Shown one piece after another: positions 6,464-12,422 of a DNA stretch of 12,427 nucleotides. This DNA is from Candidatus Pacearchaeota archaeon (GTDB taxonomy: Archaea; Nanobdellota; Nanobdellia; Pacearchaeales; GW2011-AR1): contig JAFCDH010000030.1 in assembly GCA_017609795.1 (NCBI GenBank), positions 1-12,427 of the forward strand, given 5' to 3'. Position 1 is the stretch's first letter. Each line of letters starts with the position of its first letter. Under the pieces are notes generated by a model. The model saw nothing but the letters and a program-made list of their open reading frames with translations, had not been told where the DNA came from and searched no databases. The position numbers and the translations under genes were made by a program.

Positions 6464-6676
6464 ATGCCAAAAATAACTACTATAAAGCTTGATAAAGAAA
6501 CTAAAGATAGATTAAATCGCTTAAAAGAGCATGAAAGAGAAACTTATAATCAGGTAATAAGAAAAGTTCTTTATGTTTTAAATAGAATTAGAAAAGATCC
6601 TGTTTCAGCAAACAGAATTTTACAAAAAATTGACAATAATATTAAGAGAAAAAGCAGGTATTTGAGAAAAGAATAA
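6464..6676 (+). CDS. Small ribbon-helix-helix (CopG/VapB-like, DUF7557-like) protein
   Basis: A 70-aa basic protein. Residues 1-40 (PKITTIKLDKETKDRLNRLK, then a TYNQVIRKVLYVL helix) have the strand-helix-helix layout of RHH DNA-binding proteins, with the ITTIKLD strand that would enter the DNA major groove. The C-terminal 30 residues are Arg/Lys-rich. Such proteins are usually antitoxins or small transcription factors; no toxin gene lies beside it. It could regulate itself or work with a toxin elsewhere. Copy C of the dispersed element lies just upstream. Confidence 0.75.
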   Translation: MPKITTIKLDKETKDRLNRLKEHERETYNQVIRKVLYVLNRIRKDPVSANRILQKIDNNIKRKSRYLRKE

Positions 6677-6706
6677 GTTACATTTAATCCAAGAAGAAAT
6701 TTAATT

Positions 6707-6768
6707 TTCTTTATTATCTGATAATTATATCAAGCTACTTAATTCATAGCTAACCTTTATAAGATATT
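6707..6768 (-). repeat. Dispersed intergenic element, copy D
   Basis: The minus strand reads TATCTTATAAAGG (6754-6766), TTAAGTAGCTTGAT, then ATATAATTATCAGATAAT with AAAGA after it. The end block is shared with copy G. Copies D and G align further on both sides, from CAAGAAG to a terminal hairpin. It lies between convergent genes, the RHH gene (+) and nfo (-). Confidence 0.5.
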
Positions 6769-6778
6769 AATAAGGTAA

Positions 6779-6809
6779 AAACTTGAGTTAGAGAAATCTT
6801 CTCAAGTTT
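6779..6809 (-). terminator. Hairpin at the nfo 3' end with asymmetric internal loop
   Basis: On the minus strand AAACTTGAG pairs with CTCAAGTTT (6801-6809 with 6779-6787). Inside are a one-base A against two bases AA, a 3-bp AGA/TCT stem and a TTTC loop. The stem includes two bases of the nfo stop codon and is followed by T5, so it looks like a terminator. The plus strand would carry a GAAA tetraloop instead. Confidence 0.55.
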
Positions 6810-7584
6810 AGGATTGTCCAACCAACCCCAACCCTAAAACACTATCTTGCACAGGAAAAGGGCTTTCATTAATTATAACAATATCTTTATCTTTAGGTAG
6901 TCCCTTAAACAACTTTTTCCAATTCTCTTCTTTAGTTTTAATATGTCTTTTTTCTCCTTTTTCTCCATATTCAATACCAGAAAAATGAACATGCCAGTTT
7001 TCATATTTTTTAAATTTCTTTTTAATAAACTCATAATCAACTTGTTTATATCTTGCTAAAATATGTGCAAAATCAATACAAAATCCACAACCTGTTTCCT
7101 CAACTAATCTGTTAATCTCATCAATACTACCAAAAACATTAACTTTGCCAGTTGTTTCAGGAGCTAATTTAACATTCCATTTATTTTTCTTAATTTCTTT
7201 TTGAATCTCAATTATAGCTTTTTTTATATTTTCATAACTCTCTGCTTTATCCATACCTGCATAATAACCAGGATGAAAAACCACAATACAAGCATCCAAC
7301 CAACCGCCAACCTCACAACATCTTAAAATTCTTTGTTTACTTTTCTCAATCTTTTCTTTATCTTTTGAATTAAGATTAATCCAATAAGGAGCATGAATAC
7401 TTAATTTAATTCCTAATCTTTTAGCTGCTTCACCAATTTTAATTGCATCTTTTTTATCTTTAATATAAACCCCATAAGTAAATGCAATTTCACAAGCCTT
7501 TAACCCAAGCTTGTGATACATTTCTAAATTATCAATTGCCTGTTTAACTCCTCCTAATCCTGCAGGTCCAAATTTGATTGTCAT
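6808..7584 (-). CDS. nfo: Endonuclease IV (Nfo) family AP endonuclease
   Basis: A 258-aa TIM-barrel protein of the AP endonuclease family 2 (COG0648), which cuts DNA 5' of abasic sites in base excision repair. Metal ligands can be followed along the barrel: H64 in HAPYWIN, H104 in FHPGYYAG, E143 in PETTG, D171 and H174 in CIDFAH, H200 in HVHFSG, H214 in GEKRH, and E240 in INESP. The Asp of the E. coli DRH motif seems replaced by Lys or the nearby Glu (GEKRH), which to my recollection is common in archaeal members of this family that also carry HFSGIEY and ESP. The length fits (250-290 aa). ATAAGGACTAAAATG before the start contains AAGGA, one of few Shine-Dalgarno-like sites here, so the gene may be co-transcribed with the gene 62 nt upstream. 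A related sugar isomerase-type barrel is the alternative. Confidence 0.8.
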   Translation of the reverse strand: MTIKFGPAGLGGVKQAIDNLEMYHKLGLKACEIAFTYGVYIKDKKDAIKIGEAAKRLGIKLSIHAPYWINLNSKDKEKIEKSKQRILRCCEVGGWLDACIVVFHPGYYAGMDKAESYENIKKAIIEIQKEIKKNKWNVKLAPETTGKVNVFGSIDEINRLVEETGCGFCIDFAHILARYKQVDYEFIKKKFKKYENWHVHFSGIEYGEKGEKRHIKTKEENWKKLFKGLPKDKDIVIINESPFPVQDSVLGLGLVGQS

Positions 7585-7646
7585 TTTAGTCCTTATATCA
7601 CTAATATCTTATTAAAAAATCTTTAGGTTTAGAAAAAATTAAAATC

Positions 7647-8138
7647 TCAAAGCTCTTCAAACTCTTGCTTAATTTCCCCAACATTTTCAAGAAGATAATC
7701 ATGCATTCTTTTAATAATAATATTTTGTAATTCTTCTTTTAAAACACCAGTACATTTTGAAATATCTTTTTCAGGAAATTGAGTGTTTGCTTTTGGAACT
7801 AAACAAATCATTTCCTTACCTTGCAAATCTTCACTATCTATTGTTCCTTGTTTTATTTTTAATAATTTAACTTCAACTTTACACAAATTATTTTTAGAGC
7901 CCCTTATTGTATAAAGCCAAGAAGATTGAGAATCTTCTCTAACTAAAGAAACTCTTTTACAACTACTCATAGCATCAACAAAACACTCATTATCATCACA
8001 AGGTTTTGCATAAAAAAACAAGAAATATATTGAAAAAATTACTAGTGCAATAATAAGAATTATTAAAGCAATTCCAACTCTTGTTTTTAATTTCCCATAG
8101 CCTTGGGATTCAAGAATTTTTTTAACACCCATTTTCAT
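7647..8138 (-). CDS. One-TM membrane protein with six-cysteine outer domain
   Basis: A 163-aa protein, family not recognised. A basic N-terminus (1-20) is followed by a hydrophobic helix at about 21-43 (VGIALIILIIALVIFSIYFL), which probably leaves the N-terminus inside. The outer part has six cysteines (47, 52, 60, 86, 112, 129), an even number that would allow three disulfides. It ends in an amphipathic, Glu/Lys-rich helix. A TATA box 25 nt upstream supports the ATG at 8138, although Met3 would also fit. It is followed by nfo on the same strand after 62 nt. Similar short membrane proteins are common in DPANN genomes; its job is unknown. Confidence 0.7.
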   Translation of the reverse strand: MKMGVKKILESQGYGKLKTRVGIALIILIIALVIFSIYFLFFYAKPCDDNECFVDAMSSCKRVSLVREDSQSSWLYTIRGSKNNLCKVEVKLLKIKQGTIDSEDLQGKEMICLVPKANTQFPEKDISKCTGVLKEELQNIIIKRMHDYLLENVGEIKQEFEEL

Positions 8139-8158
8139 TATTAATAAATCAATTAAGA

Positions 8159-8168
8159 TTTATAAATA
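8159..8168 (-). promoter_or_regulatory. TATA box of the six-cysteine membrane protein gene
   Basis: The minus strand reads TATTTATAAA, centred 25 nt before the ATG at 8138, the classical spacing for a leaderless archaeal mRNA. Confidence 0.6.
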
Positions 8169-8231
8169 TGAGCTTTTTGGTTTTGATTAAATTAATTCGA
8201 TTATACAATTTACCAATACCTGACTAATTCC

Positions 8232-8290
8232 TTAATATCTTAATGAATATAACGAGATGAAGATGATAAGCTTAAGCTACTCTCAAACCT
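8232..8290 (+). repeat. Dispersed intergenic element, copy E
   Basis: TATCTTAATGAATATAACG, then ATGAAGATGAT (8257-8267) and TTAAGCTAC (8272-8280) followed by TCTCAA. The second and third blocks are identical in copy G, and TATAACGAG plus AAGATGA are identical in copy A. AGCTTAAGCT (8270-8279) is a perfect palindrome. A 32-codon frame from ATG 8257 to TAA 8353-8355 starts in the element. Confidence 0.55.
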
Positions 8291-8302
8291 TTAGAAAAGG
8301 TT
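8286..8302. other. Perfect 7-bp hairpin with AGA loop
   Basis: AACCTTT (8286-8292) pairs with AAAGGTT (8296-8302) around AGA, directly after copy E. A second 7-bp hairpin with an AGA loop lies at 8672-8688. No T run follows, so it is not a standard terminator. Confidence 0.4.
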
Positions 8303-8374
8303 ATGATTCAAAGGATAGATTAAAGTTTCATAGAAATTCCAGATTCATAATATAAAGATTTCAAAAATTAAACC

Positions 8375-8455
8375 ACAACAAGACTAAAAAAATAAAAAAT
8401 TAGACATATCAAAATAAGATCAAAAAATAAAAATAAAAGAAAAAGTTAAAAGGAC
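8375..8455 (-). terminator. T-rich terminator behind the 21-aa ORF
   Basis: After the micro-ORF stop the minus strand runs through repeated T tracts (TTTTTCTTTTATTTTTATTT and on), the usual archaeal termination signal. This supports an independent minus-strand transcript ending here. Confidence 0.45.
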
Positions 8456-8521
8456 TTACTCTTCTTCATCCTCTCCAAAATCAAGTTGTTCTATATCTTC
8501 TTCAAATTCGTCTTGAGACAT
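8456..8521 (-). CDS. Acidic 21-aa microprotein
   Basis: The ORF encodes MSQDEFEEDIEQLDFGEDEE plus one more Glu, 21 aa with 12 Asp/Glu and no Lys or Arg. Support comes from its surroundings: a TATA box (ATATAAAAG, 8544-8552) is centred 27 nt before the ATG, AGAGGG precedes the start, and a T-rich terminator follows the stop. Other codons in this frame upstream are not needed to explain it. It resembles the acidic tail of a larger protein and could bind a basic partner, but no family is recognised. It might also be a chance ORF inside a small RNA. Confidence 0.45.
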   Translation of the reverse strand: MSQDEFEEDIEQLDFGEDEEE

Positions 8522-8543
8522 TTTCCCTCTTGTTTTTTATTTA

Positions 8544-8552
8544 CTTTTATAT
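8544..8552 (-). promoter_or_regulatory. TATA box of the 21-aa ORF
   Basis: ATATAAAAG on the minus strand, centred 27 nt upstream of the ATG at 8521. A second possible box (GTTTAAATAC, around 8563-8574) lies further upstream. Confidence 0.45.
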
Positions 8553-8626
8553 CATATAAAGAGTATTTAAACTTTTTTGTTTTAAGGTGTTATTGTCAAA
8601 AATTTAAATCCACTAAAAAACCAAAA

Positions 8627-8750
8627 CTTTTATAAACCATCTTAATTCTTTACTACTATGGATTAAGAAAAAGATAATAGAATTATCTATCACAATTAAG
8701 ATTACATCACTATTCAAACTTCATATTTAATTTTGAAGAATAGTTTTAAG
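8627..8750 (+). ncRNA. Possible small RNA unit (TATA, two hairpins, T run)
   Basis: CTTTTATAAACC (8627-8638) is a strong plus-strand TATA box with no plus gene for about 310 nt. A start near 8655-8660 would give an RNA with hairpin 8672-8688 (AGATAAT/ATTATCT, AGA loop) and hairpin 8709-8744 (ACTATTC/GAATAGT, with a CTTCA-TGAAG inner pairing option) followed by TTTT. TTTATAAA is symmetric, so the box could equally serve the minus strand. No C/D or tRNA signature is seen. It could also be the leader of dnaG. Confidence 0.35.
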
Positions 8751-8849
8751 TGAATACTAAAAAGCAACAAAAGTATCATAATTGACATTTTAGATAATAA
8801 ACTAAAGTACACTTTTTCTTAAATAAAAGTAAATTAAGAATAATATTAG

Positions 8850-8912
8850 TATCTTAATGTAAGATAATGAGACACAATTGAGAAGCTCAAGCTACTCAGA
8901 TAATAAATCTCA
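8850..8912 (+). repeat. Dispersed intergenic element, copy F
   Basis: TATCTTAATG, then TAAGATAATGAG, TTGAGAA, and CTCAAGCTACTCAGATAAT (8886-8904) with AAATCTC after it. TAAGATAAT, TTGAGAA and CTCAGATAAT recur in copy C in the same order. Inside, TTGAG/CTCAA pair around AAG and TGAGA/TCTCA can close the whole. It lies directly upstream of the dnaG promoter. Confidence 0.5.
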
Positions 8913-8914
8913 AA

Positions 8915-8925
8915 ATTTTATAAGA
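8915..8925 (+). promoter_or_regulatory. TATA box of dnaG
   Basis: ATTTTATAAGA is centred about 30 nt before the dnaG ATG at 8950, fitting a leaderless transcript. Further AT-rich boxes follow, so the exact element is not certain. Confidence 0.5.
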
Positions 8926-8949
8926 TTTAAATAAAATATAATATAAAAA

Positions 8950-10134
8950 ATGGCAAAAATAAGTCCAGTATCTATTAAGTATATAATTCATGCTAAATTT
9001 AAAGCTGATGGAGCAATTGAAAAACCAGATATGATTGGTGCTGTTTTTGGACAAACAGAAGGACTCTTAGGAGATGAATTAGAAATGAGAGAACTTCAAA
9101 AAACAGGTAAAATCGGTAGAATTGAAGTTACAACAGAATATGAAGATGGAAAAACTGTTGGAGAAATAGAGGTTCCCTCTGCAATGGACAAAACAGAAAC
9201 AACAATTTTAGCAGCTGCTCTTGAAACTATTGAAAGAGTAGGGCCAAGCGACACCAAAATAACAATTGAAGATATAGAAGATGTTAGAGGAAGTAAAAGA
9301 GATTATATTCTTGATAGAGCTAAAAAATTAATGGAAAAATTAGAAGGAACAGGAAGCAACATTAGTGAGATGACTAGTGAGATAAAAACTTCTGCAAGAA
9401 TTTCAAAACTTCAAACTTATGGAACTGAGAACCTTCCTTGTGGAGATGTTTCAGGAGATGAATTAATAATTGTTGAAGGAAGAGCAGATGTTATAAATTT
9501 ATTAAAAAATAATATAAAAAATGTAATTGCAATGAATGGGACAAAACTCCCTCCAACTGTAATAGGATTATCAAAAGAAAAATCAGAAGTAATTTTATTT
9601 GTTGATGGAGATAGGGGGGGGAATTTAATTATTAAAAATGTAATGGAAAATGCTAAAATAGATTTTATTACTATGGCTCCTGAAGGAAAAGAAGTTGAAG
9701 AATTAACAGGAAAAGAGATTTTACAAGCTTTAAGAAAAAAAGTTAAAGCTTCAGAATATTCTGGCAATGGAAGAAGCAGAGGAGTTAAAAGATATGATTC
9801 AGAATCTAAAACAGAATCAAGAAGAGAACAAAAAAAAGAATCAAAACCTATTCAAAAATTAACAGACAAAGAAAAAGAAAAAATTAAAGATGAAGTTAAT
9901 GAATTAGTTGGAACAAAAGGAGCAATAATTTTCAATAAAAATTTAGAAAAAATAAAAAAAGTTCCTGTTGGAAGGTTATCAGTATTAGAACTTAATGATG
10001 AACCTTATGTTATTGCAATTGATGGAACAGCAACACCAAGAGTAGTTGAAAACTGCGAGAGATTAGGATGTAATAATTTAATTGCAAAAACTTTTGTTAA
10101 TACAGATACTAGTGTGAATTTAGTTAGTTTGTGA
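8950..10134 (+). CDS. dnaG: Archaeal DnaG (Toprim-domain primase / exosome subunit)
   Basis: A 394-aa archaeal DnaG, slightly short for the family (about 400-450). The N-terminal domain (1-165) starts with the typical SIKYIIHAKFKADGAIEKPD and has the GQTEGLLG motif. The Toprim domain (about 168-255) shows the catalytic E176 in VEGRADV and D219/D221 in VDGDRGG. A low-complexity Lys/Glu/Ser-rich linker (270-310) leads to a conserved C-terminal domain (GTKGAIIFNKNLEKIKKVPV) ending in AKTFVNTDTSVNLVSL. In archaea this protein is a stable subunit of the RNA-degrading exosome and has primase-like activity in some species. RGG is encoded with a run of eight G. A hairpin 29 nt after the stop probably ends the transcript. 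Confidence 0.94.
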   Translation: MAKISPVSIKYIIHAKFKADGAIEKPDMIGAVFGQTEGLLGDELEMRELQKTGKIGRIEVTTEYEDGKTVGEIEVPSAMDKTETTILAAALETIERVGPSDTKITIEDIEDVRGSKRDYILDRAKKLMEKLEGTGSNISEMTSEIKTSARISKLQTYGTENLPCGDVSGDELIIVEGRADVINLLKNNIKNVIAMNGTKLPPTVIGLSKEKSEVILFVDGDRGGNLIIKNVMENAKIDFITMAPEGKEVEELTGKEILQALRKKVKASEYSGNGRSRGVKRYDSESKTESRREQKKESKPIQKLTDKEKEKIKDEVNELVGTKGAIIFNKNLEKIKKVPVGRLSVLELNDEPYVIAIDGTATPRVVENCERLGCNNLIAKTFVNTDTSVNLVSL

Positions 10135-10162
10135 AGATAAATTAATAATTTCTATTTCATAT

Positions 10163-10187
10163 TTCAAGAAGGCAAGCCTAACTTGAA
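10163..10187 (+). terminator. Hairpin after dnaG with asymmetric internal loop
   Basis: TTCAAG (10163-10168) pairs with CTTGAA (10182-10187). Inside are one A against AA and a 4-bp AGGC/GCCT stem with a two-base AA loop (or three pairs and a longer loop). T-rich sequence (TCTCTTTATTATT) follows. The A/AA internal loop is the same as in the hairpins at 6779-6809 and 10292-10319. Confidence 0.5.
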
Positions 10188-10195
10188 TCTCTTTA

Positions 10196-10275
10196 TTATT
10201 GATATCTGATAATTATATTAGGCTGTATTGATGAGTAGCTTAATTCCATCATCTTCATAGGGTCATATTTTATAA
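10196..10275 (-). repeat. Dispersed intergenic element, copy G
   Basis: The minus strand reads ATGTTATAAAATATG, ATGAAGATGAT (10248-10258), four bases, TTAAGCTACTC (10235-10243 plus), ATCAATACAGC, and ATATAATTATCAGATA. The first half matches copy E, the middle matches copy A (19 of 22), and the end matches copy D. It is the best-preserved copy. It sits between convergent dnaG (+) and a remnant (-) and is flanked by two hairpins. Confidence 0.6.
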
Positions 10276-10291
10276 CATAGATAAAAGTTAA

Positions 10292-10319
10292 AACTTAGGT
10301 TATTGAAAATTCCTAAGTT
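10292..10319 (-). terminator. Hairpin with asymmetric internal loop, 3' of the remnant
   Basis: On the minus strand AACTTAGG pairs with CCTAAGTT, with A against AA inside, then a 3-bp ATT/AAT stem and a TTC loop. TTTTAACTTTTATC follows. Compared with the nfo hairpin, paired bases change on both sides in the outer and inner stems while the fold stays the same. Confidence 0.55.
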
Positions 10320-10344
10320 AGAATAAGTAATTAAAGTAGTATTA

Positions 10345-10530
10345 TCAAAATTCAGCTCTCATTTGATTATACCTAATAACACCTTTTAAACAAGCTCTTA
10401 TTACTTTATCAGAAGCACAATGGTGATGAACAATTATAGCACCCTTAGGAAGTTCATCTCTTGTTAAATAAGGTTTAGAATCCTTTGCTCTCTCTTTGCA
10501 GAGTTATAAGTATCTTTCAGATTATTAAAA
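10345..10530 (-). pseudogene. Frameshifted gene remnant with a CT-repeat slip site
   Basis: The minus strand carries FNNLKDTYNSAKRE in one frame and AKDSKPYLTRDELPKGAIIV, HHHCASDKVIRACLKGVIRY, NQMRAEF in another, ending at TGA 10345-10347. The two join at an AG repeat (plus-strand CTCTCTCT, 10488-10495). Removing one AG unit fuses them into a single frame, so a two-base expansion explains the break. No ATG/GTG/TTG start is found before it. The HHHC segment is striking but I do not recognise the family. It may be dead, or a slippage-controlled gene whose start I cannot see. Confidence 0.45.
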
Positions 10531-10596
10531 TAAAAACTTAATTTAAATAGTTTATTATATTAAAATAATCTCAAAACATATCTTTTTTCACACAAA

Positions 10597-10607
10597 TCTT
10601 TAAAAAC
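10597..10607 (+). promoter_or_regulatory. TATA box of the 98-aa gene
   Basis: TCTTTAAAAAC is centred 27 nt before the ATG at 10629, supporting that start and a leaderless mRNA. Confidence 0.5.
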
Positions 10608-10628
10608 AATCAGACATCTTTTTTATTT

Positions 10629-10925
10629 ATGCAATCTTATAATGCTTTTGCTGAACAAAGAATTGATGATTTAATTAAACAAGCAGAAGATGAGCAAGAA
10701 ATTGGAATTGTAAATGAAATTCTTAAATCTGCTTCAGATATTTTAAGAAAAAGTTTTAATTCTCATCCAAGAGATTCTCATGAAGACACTATAAGAAGAC
10801 TAAATTCCAAAAATAGGATTTATCAAAATATTCTTGGCGCTTATGATGGAATTATTGAAAAATTACCAGAAATCCTTGATGAAGATGTTTTATCACAATT
10901 AAATGCAAGATTAAAAGAAATTTAA
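10629..10925 (+). CDS. Hypothetical helical protein, 98 aa
   Basis: Not recognised. It is an acidic, almost entirely helical small protein (FAEQRIDDLIKQAEDEQEIG, then a VNEILKSASDILRKSF helix, a polar turn FNSHPRDSHEDT, and two more helices ending LSQLNARLKEI), with no cysteine, signal peptide or membrane segment. The pattern suggests a three- to four-helix bundle that may dimerise. The start is supported by a well-placed TATA box. It converges on the EF-1alpha gene with only 18 nt between stop codons, so the two transcripts probably overlap at their ends. Confidence 0.65.
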   Translation: MQSYNAFAEQRIDDLIKQAEDEQEIGIVNEILKSASDILRKSFNSHPRDSHEDTIRRLNSKNRIYQNILGAYDGIIEKLPEILDEDVLSQLNARLKEI

Positions 10926-10943
10926 AATCTATTAAGTAGTCTT

Positions 10944-12233
10944 TTACCCAATCTTCTTTTCAACTAAATCAGTACAAATACCAGCAGCAACAGTTGCACC
11001 AGCATCTCTGATTGCAAATCTTGCCATATGTGGATTTACATCTGATTTTTCAATAACTAAATTACCCATTGGTTTAAACTTGCAATTTGCACTTTCTCCA
11101 TTTTTCAAGAAATCAACTTTTCCTTCCATTAGTTCTCCACTTGTTGGGTCAATTTTATTTAAAATTTCAATTAATTGACAAGGCACTTGTGCTGTATGAA
11201 CATGAAATACAGGAGTATATCCCTTTGCCATAACAGTTGGATGATTAATAACTGTTATTTTAGCTGTAAATTCAGAAGCCATTGTAGCTGGTTTAGCAGC
11301 ATCACAAATAACATCTCCTCTTGCAATATCTTTTTTACCAACACCTTTAATATTAATTCCTACATTATCTCCTGCAGGTGCTTCTTGTAATTGTTCATGG
11401 TGCATTTCAATAGTTTTAACTTCACCAGCAATTCCTGTTCCACTTCTTCCAGGTAAAACAATAATTTTTTGCCCAACTTTTAAAATTCCTGTTTCAACTT
11501 TTCCAACAGGAACAGTTCCAATACCAGTAATATCATAAACATCTTGAATTGGCATTCTAACAGGTAAATCAGTTGGTTTTTTAGGTTCATCAAAAGCATC
11601 AAATTGCTCCCATAATGTTGGACCTTTATACCAAGACATATTTGTTGATTTTTCTTTAATATTATCTCCTTTTAATCCTGAAACAGCTAAAAAAGTAGTT
11701 TTCTCAGCATCAATTCCAACACCTTTCAATAATGTTGAAACTTCTTCTTTTACTTTATTAAAAACATCTTCTTTATAATCAACAGTATCCATTTTATTAA
11801 TTAAAACAGCTATTTGCTGAACTCCCATTGTTCTTAATAACCATAAGTGTTCTCTTGTTTGTGGTTGAACACCTTCTTTAGCTGCAATTGTTAAAAATGC
11901 AGCATCTGCTTGAGAAGCACCAGTAATCATGTTTTTAACAAAATCTTTGTGTCCAGGTGCATCAATAATTGTTATTTGTCTTTTAGGTGTAATAATTTTT
12001 TGATAAGCTAAATCAATAGTAATCCCTCTTTCTCTTTCTTCTTTAATTTTATCCATTACAAAAGCAAATTCAAAACCAGATTTACCTTGTTTTTCAGCTT
12101 CTTCTTTAAGCTTTTTCATTTTCTGTTCAGGAATAGCTCCTGCTAAAAACATAAGCTGACCTACACAAGTAGATTTACCATGGTCTACATGACCTACAAA
12201 AACAATATTCATTGTTGGTTTTTCTGCTGCCAT
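10944..12233 (-). CDS. tuf: Translation elongation factor 1-alpha (aEF1A)
   Basis: A 429-aa GTPase that brings aminoacyl-tRNA to the ribosome A site. G domain (about 7-215): P-loop GHVDHGKS at 14-21, switch I ending GITID at 70-74, DAPGHKD at 91-97, NKMD at 146-149 and an SGLKGDNI loop at 185-192 (G5). Domain 2 (about 220-315) contains PVRMPIQDVYDITGIGTVPV and domain 3 (about 320-425) contains KGYTPVFHVHTAQVPC. The insert after the P-loop (LAGAIPEQKMKKLKEEAEKQ) and FAFVMDKIKEERERGITID are of the archaeal/eukaryotic type, not bacterial EF-Tu. Length is normal. The G+C content is slightly higher than its neighbours, as expected for a highly expressed gene. The start is set by the conserved KPTMNIVFVGHVDHGKS. 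Confidence 0.97.
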   Translation of the reverse strand: MAAEKPTMNIVFVGHVDHGKSTCVGQLMFLAGAIPEQKMKKLKEEAEKQGKSGFEFAFVMDKIKEERERGITIDLAYQKIITPKRQITIIDAPGHKDFVKNMITGASQADAAFLTIAAKEGVQPQTREHLWLLRTMGVQQIAVLINKMDTVDYKEDVFNKVKEEVSTLLKGVGIDAEKTTFLAVSGLKGDNIKEKSTNMSWYKGPTLWEQFDAFDEPKKPTDLPVRMPIQDVYDITGIGTVPVGKVETGILKVGQKIIVLPGRSGTGIAGEVKTIEMHHEQLQEAPAGDNVGINIKGVGKKDIARGDVICDAAKPATMASEFTAKITVINHPTVMAKGYTPVFHVHTAQVPCQLIEILNKIDPTSGELMEGKVDFLKNGESANCKFKPMGNLVIEKSDVNPHMARFAIRDAGATVAAGICTDLVEKKIG

Positions 12234-12291
12234 TTTGTTATTTTTTTATGATTATAATCAATTTTAAGTAATATTATGATAAAAATAAGGG

Positions 12292-12299
12292 TTTATAAA
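12292..12299 (-). promoter_or_regulatory. tuf: TATA box of the EF-1alpha gene
   Basis: TTTATAAA, within CTTTATAAACCC on the minus strand, is centred 63 nt before the ATG, predicting a leader of about 36 nt. The core is symmetric, so it could also drive the plus strand. Confidence 0.55.
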
Positions 12300-12309
12300 G
12301 TTTTTGTTT

Positions 12310-12422
12310 AAAGTGAGTTTGCGTGAGATTTAGTTACATCTAGTAAAGTAAGATAACCTTCTAAAATTATGAAGAATTATTCGTGCAGTTATCTGCACGA
12401 ATCTAGAAGTATAGTTCACTTT
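12310..12422. other. Foldable segment upstream of EF-1alpha, possible structured RNA
   Basis: Three nested helices can form: AAAGTGA (12310-12316) with TCACTTT (12416-12422), CTTCTA (12358-12363) with TAGAAG (12404-12409), and a perfect 10-bp stem 12379-12388 with 12393-12402 closed by a TTAT loop. TTAC/GTAA around ATCTA may add a fourth arm. The strand is not clear. It does not match tRNA, 5S, SRP or RNase P RNA patterns that I can recall. It may continue past the window edge. Confidence 0.4.

Noticed and set aside
6715..6727. ATTATCTGATAAT near-palindrome as an operator for the RHH protein
   Set aside because: It is downstream of that gene and is better explained as a block of the dispersed element, since it recurs in copy G.
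9417..9767. Minus-strand 116-aa open frame inside dnaG, and plus-strand 71-aa frame at 11175-11390 inside EF-1alpha
   Set aside because: Both are shadows of strongly conserved genes.
10190..10260. C/D box guide RNA reading of the dispersed elements (ATGATGG, TGATGAG, CTGA-like words)
   Set aside because: The boxes do not keep the C-D'-C'-D order or spacing in any copy, and the blocks that are conserved are not the box motifs.
3019..10300. CRISPR array or tRNA genes in the gaps
   Set aside because: The repeats are dispersed on both strands, not evenly spaced, and no T-loop GGTTCRA or cloverleaf was found.
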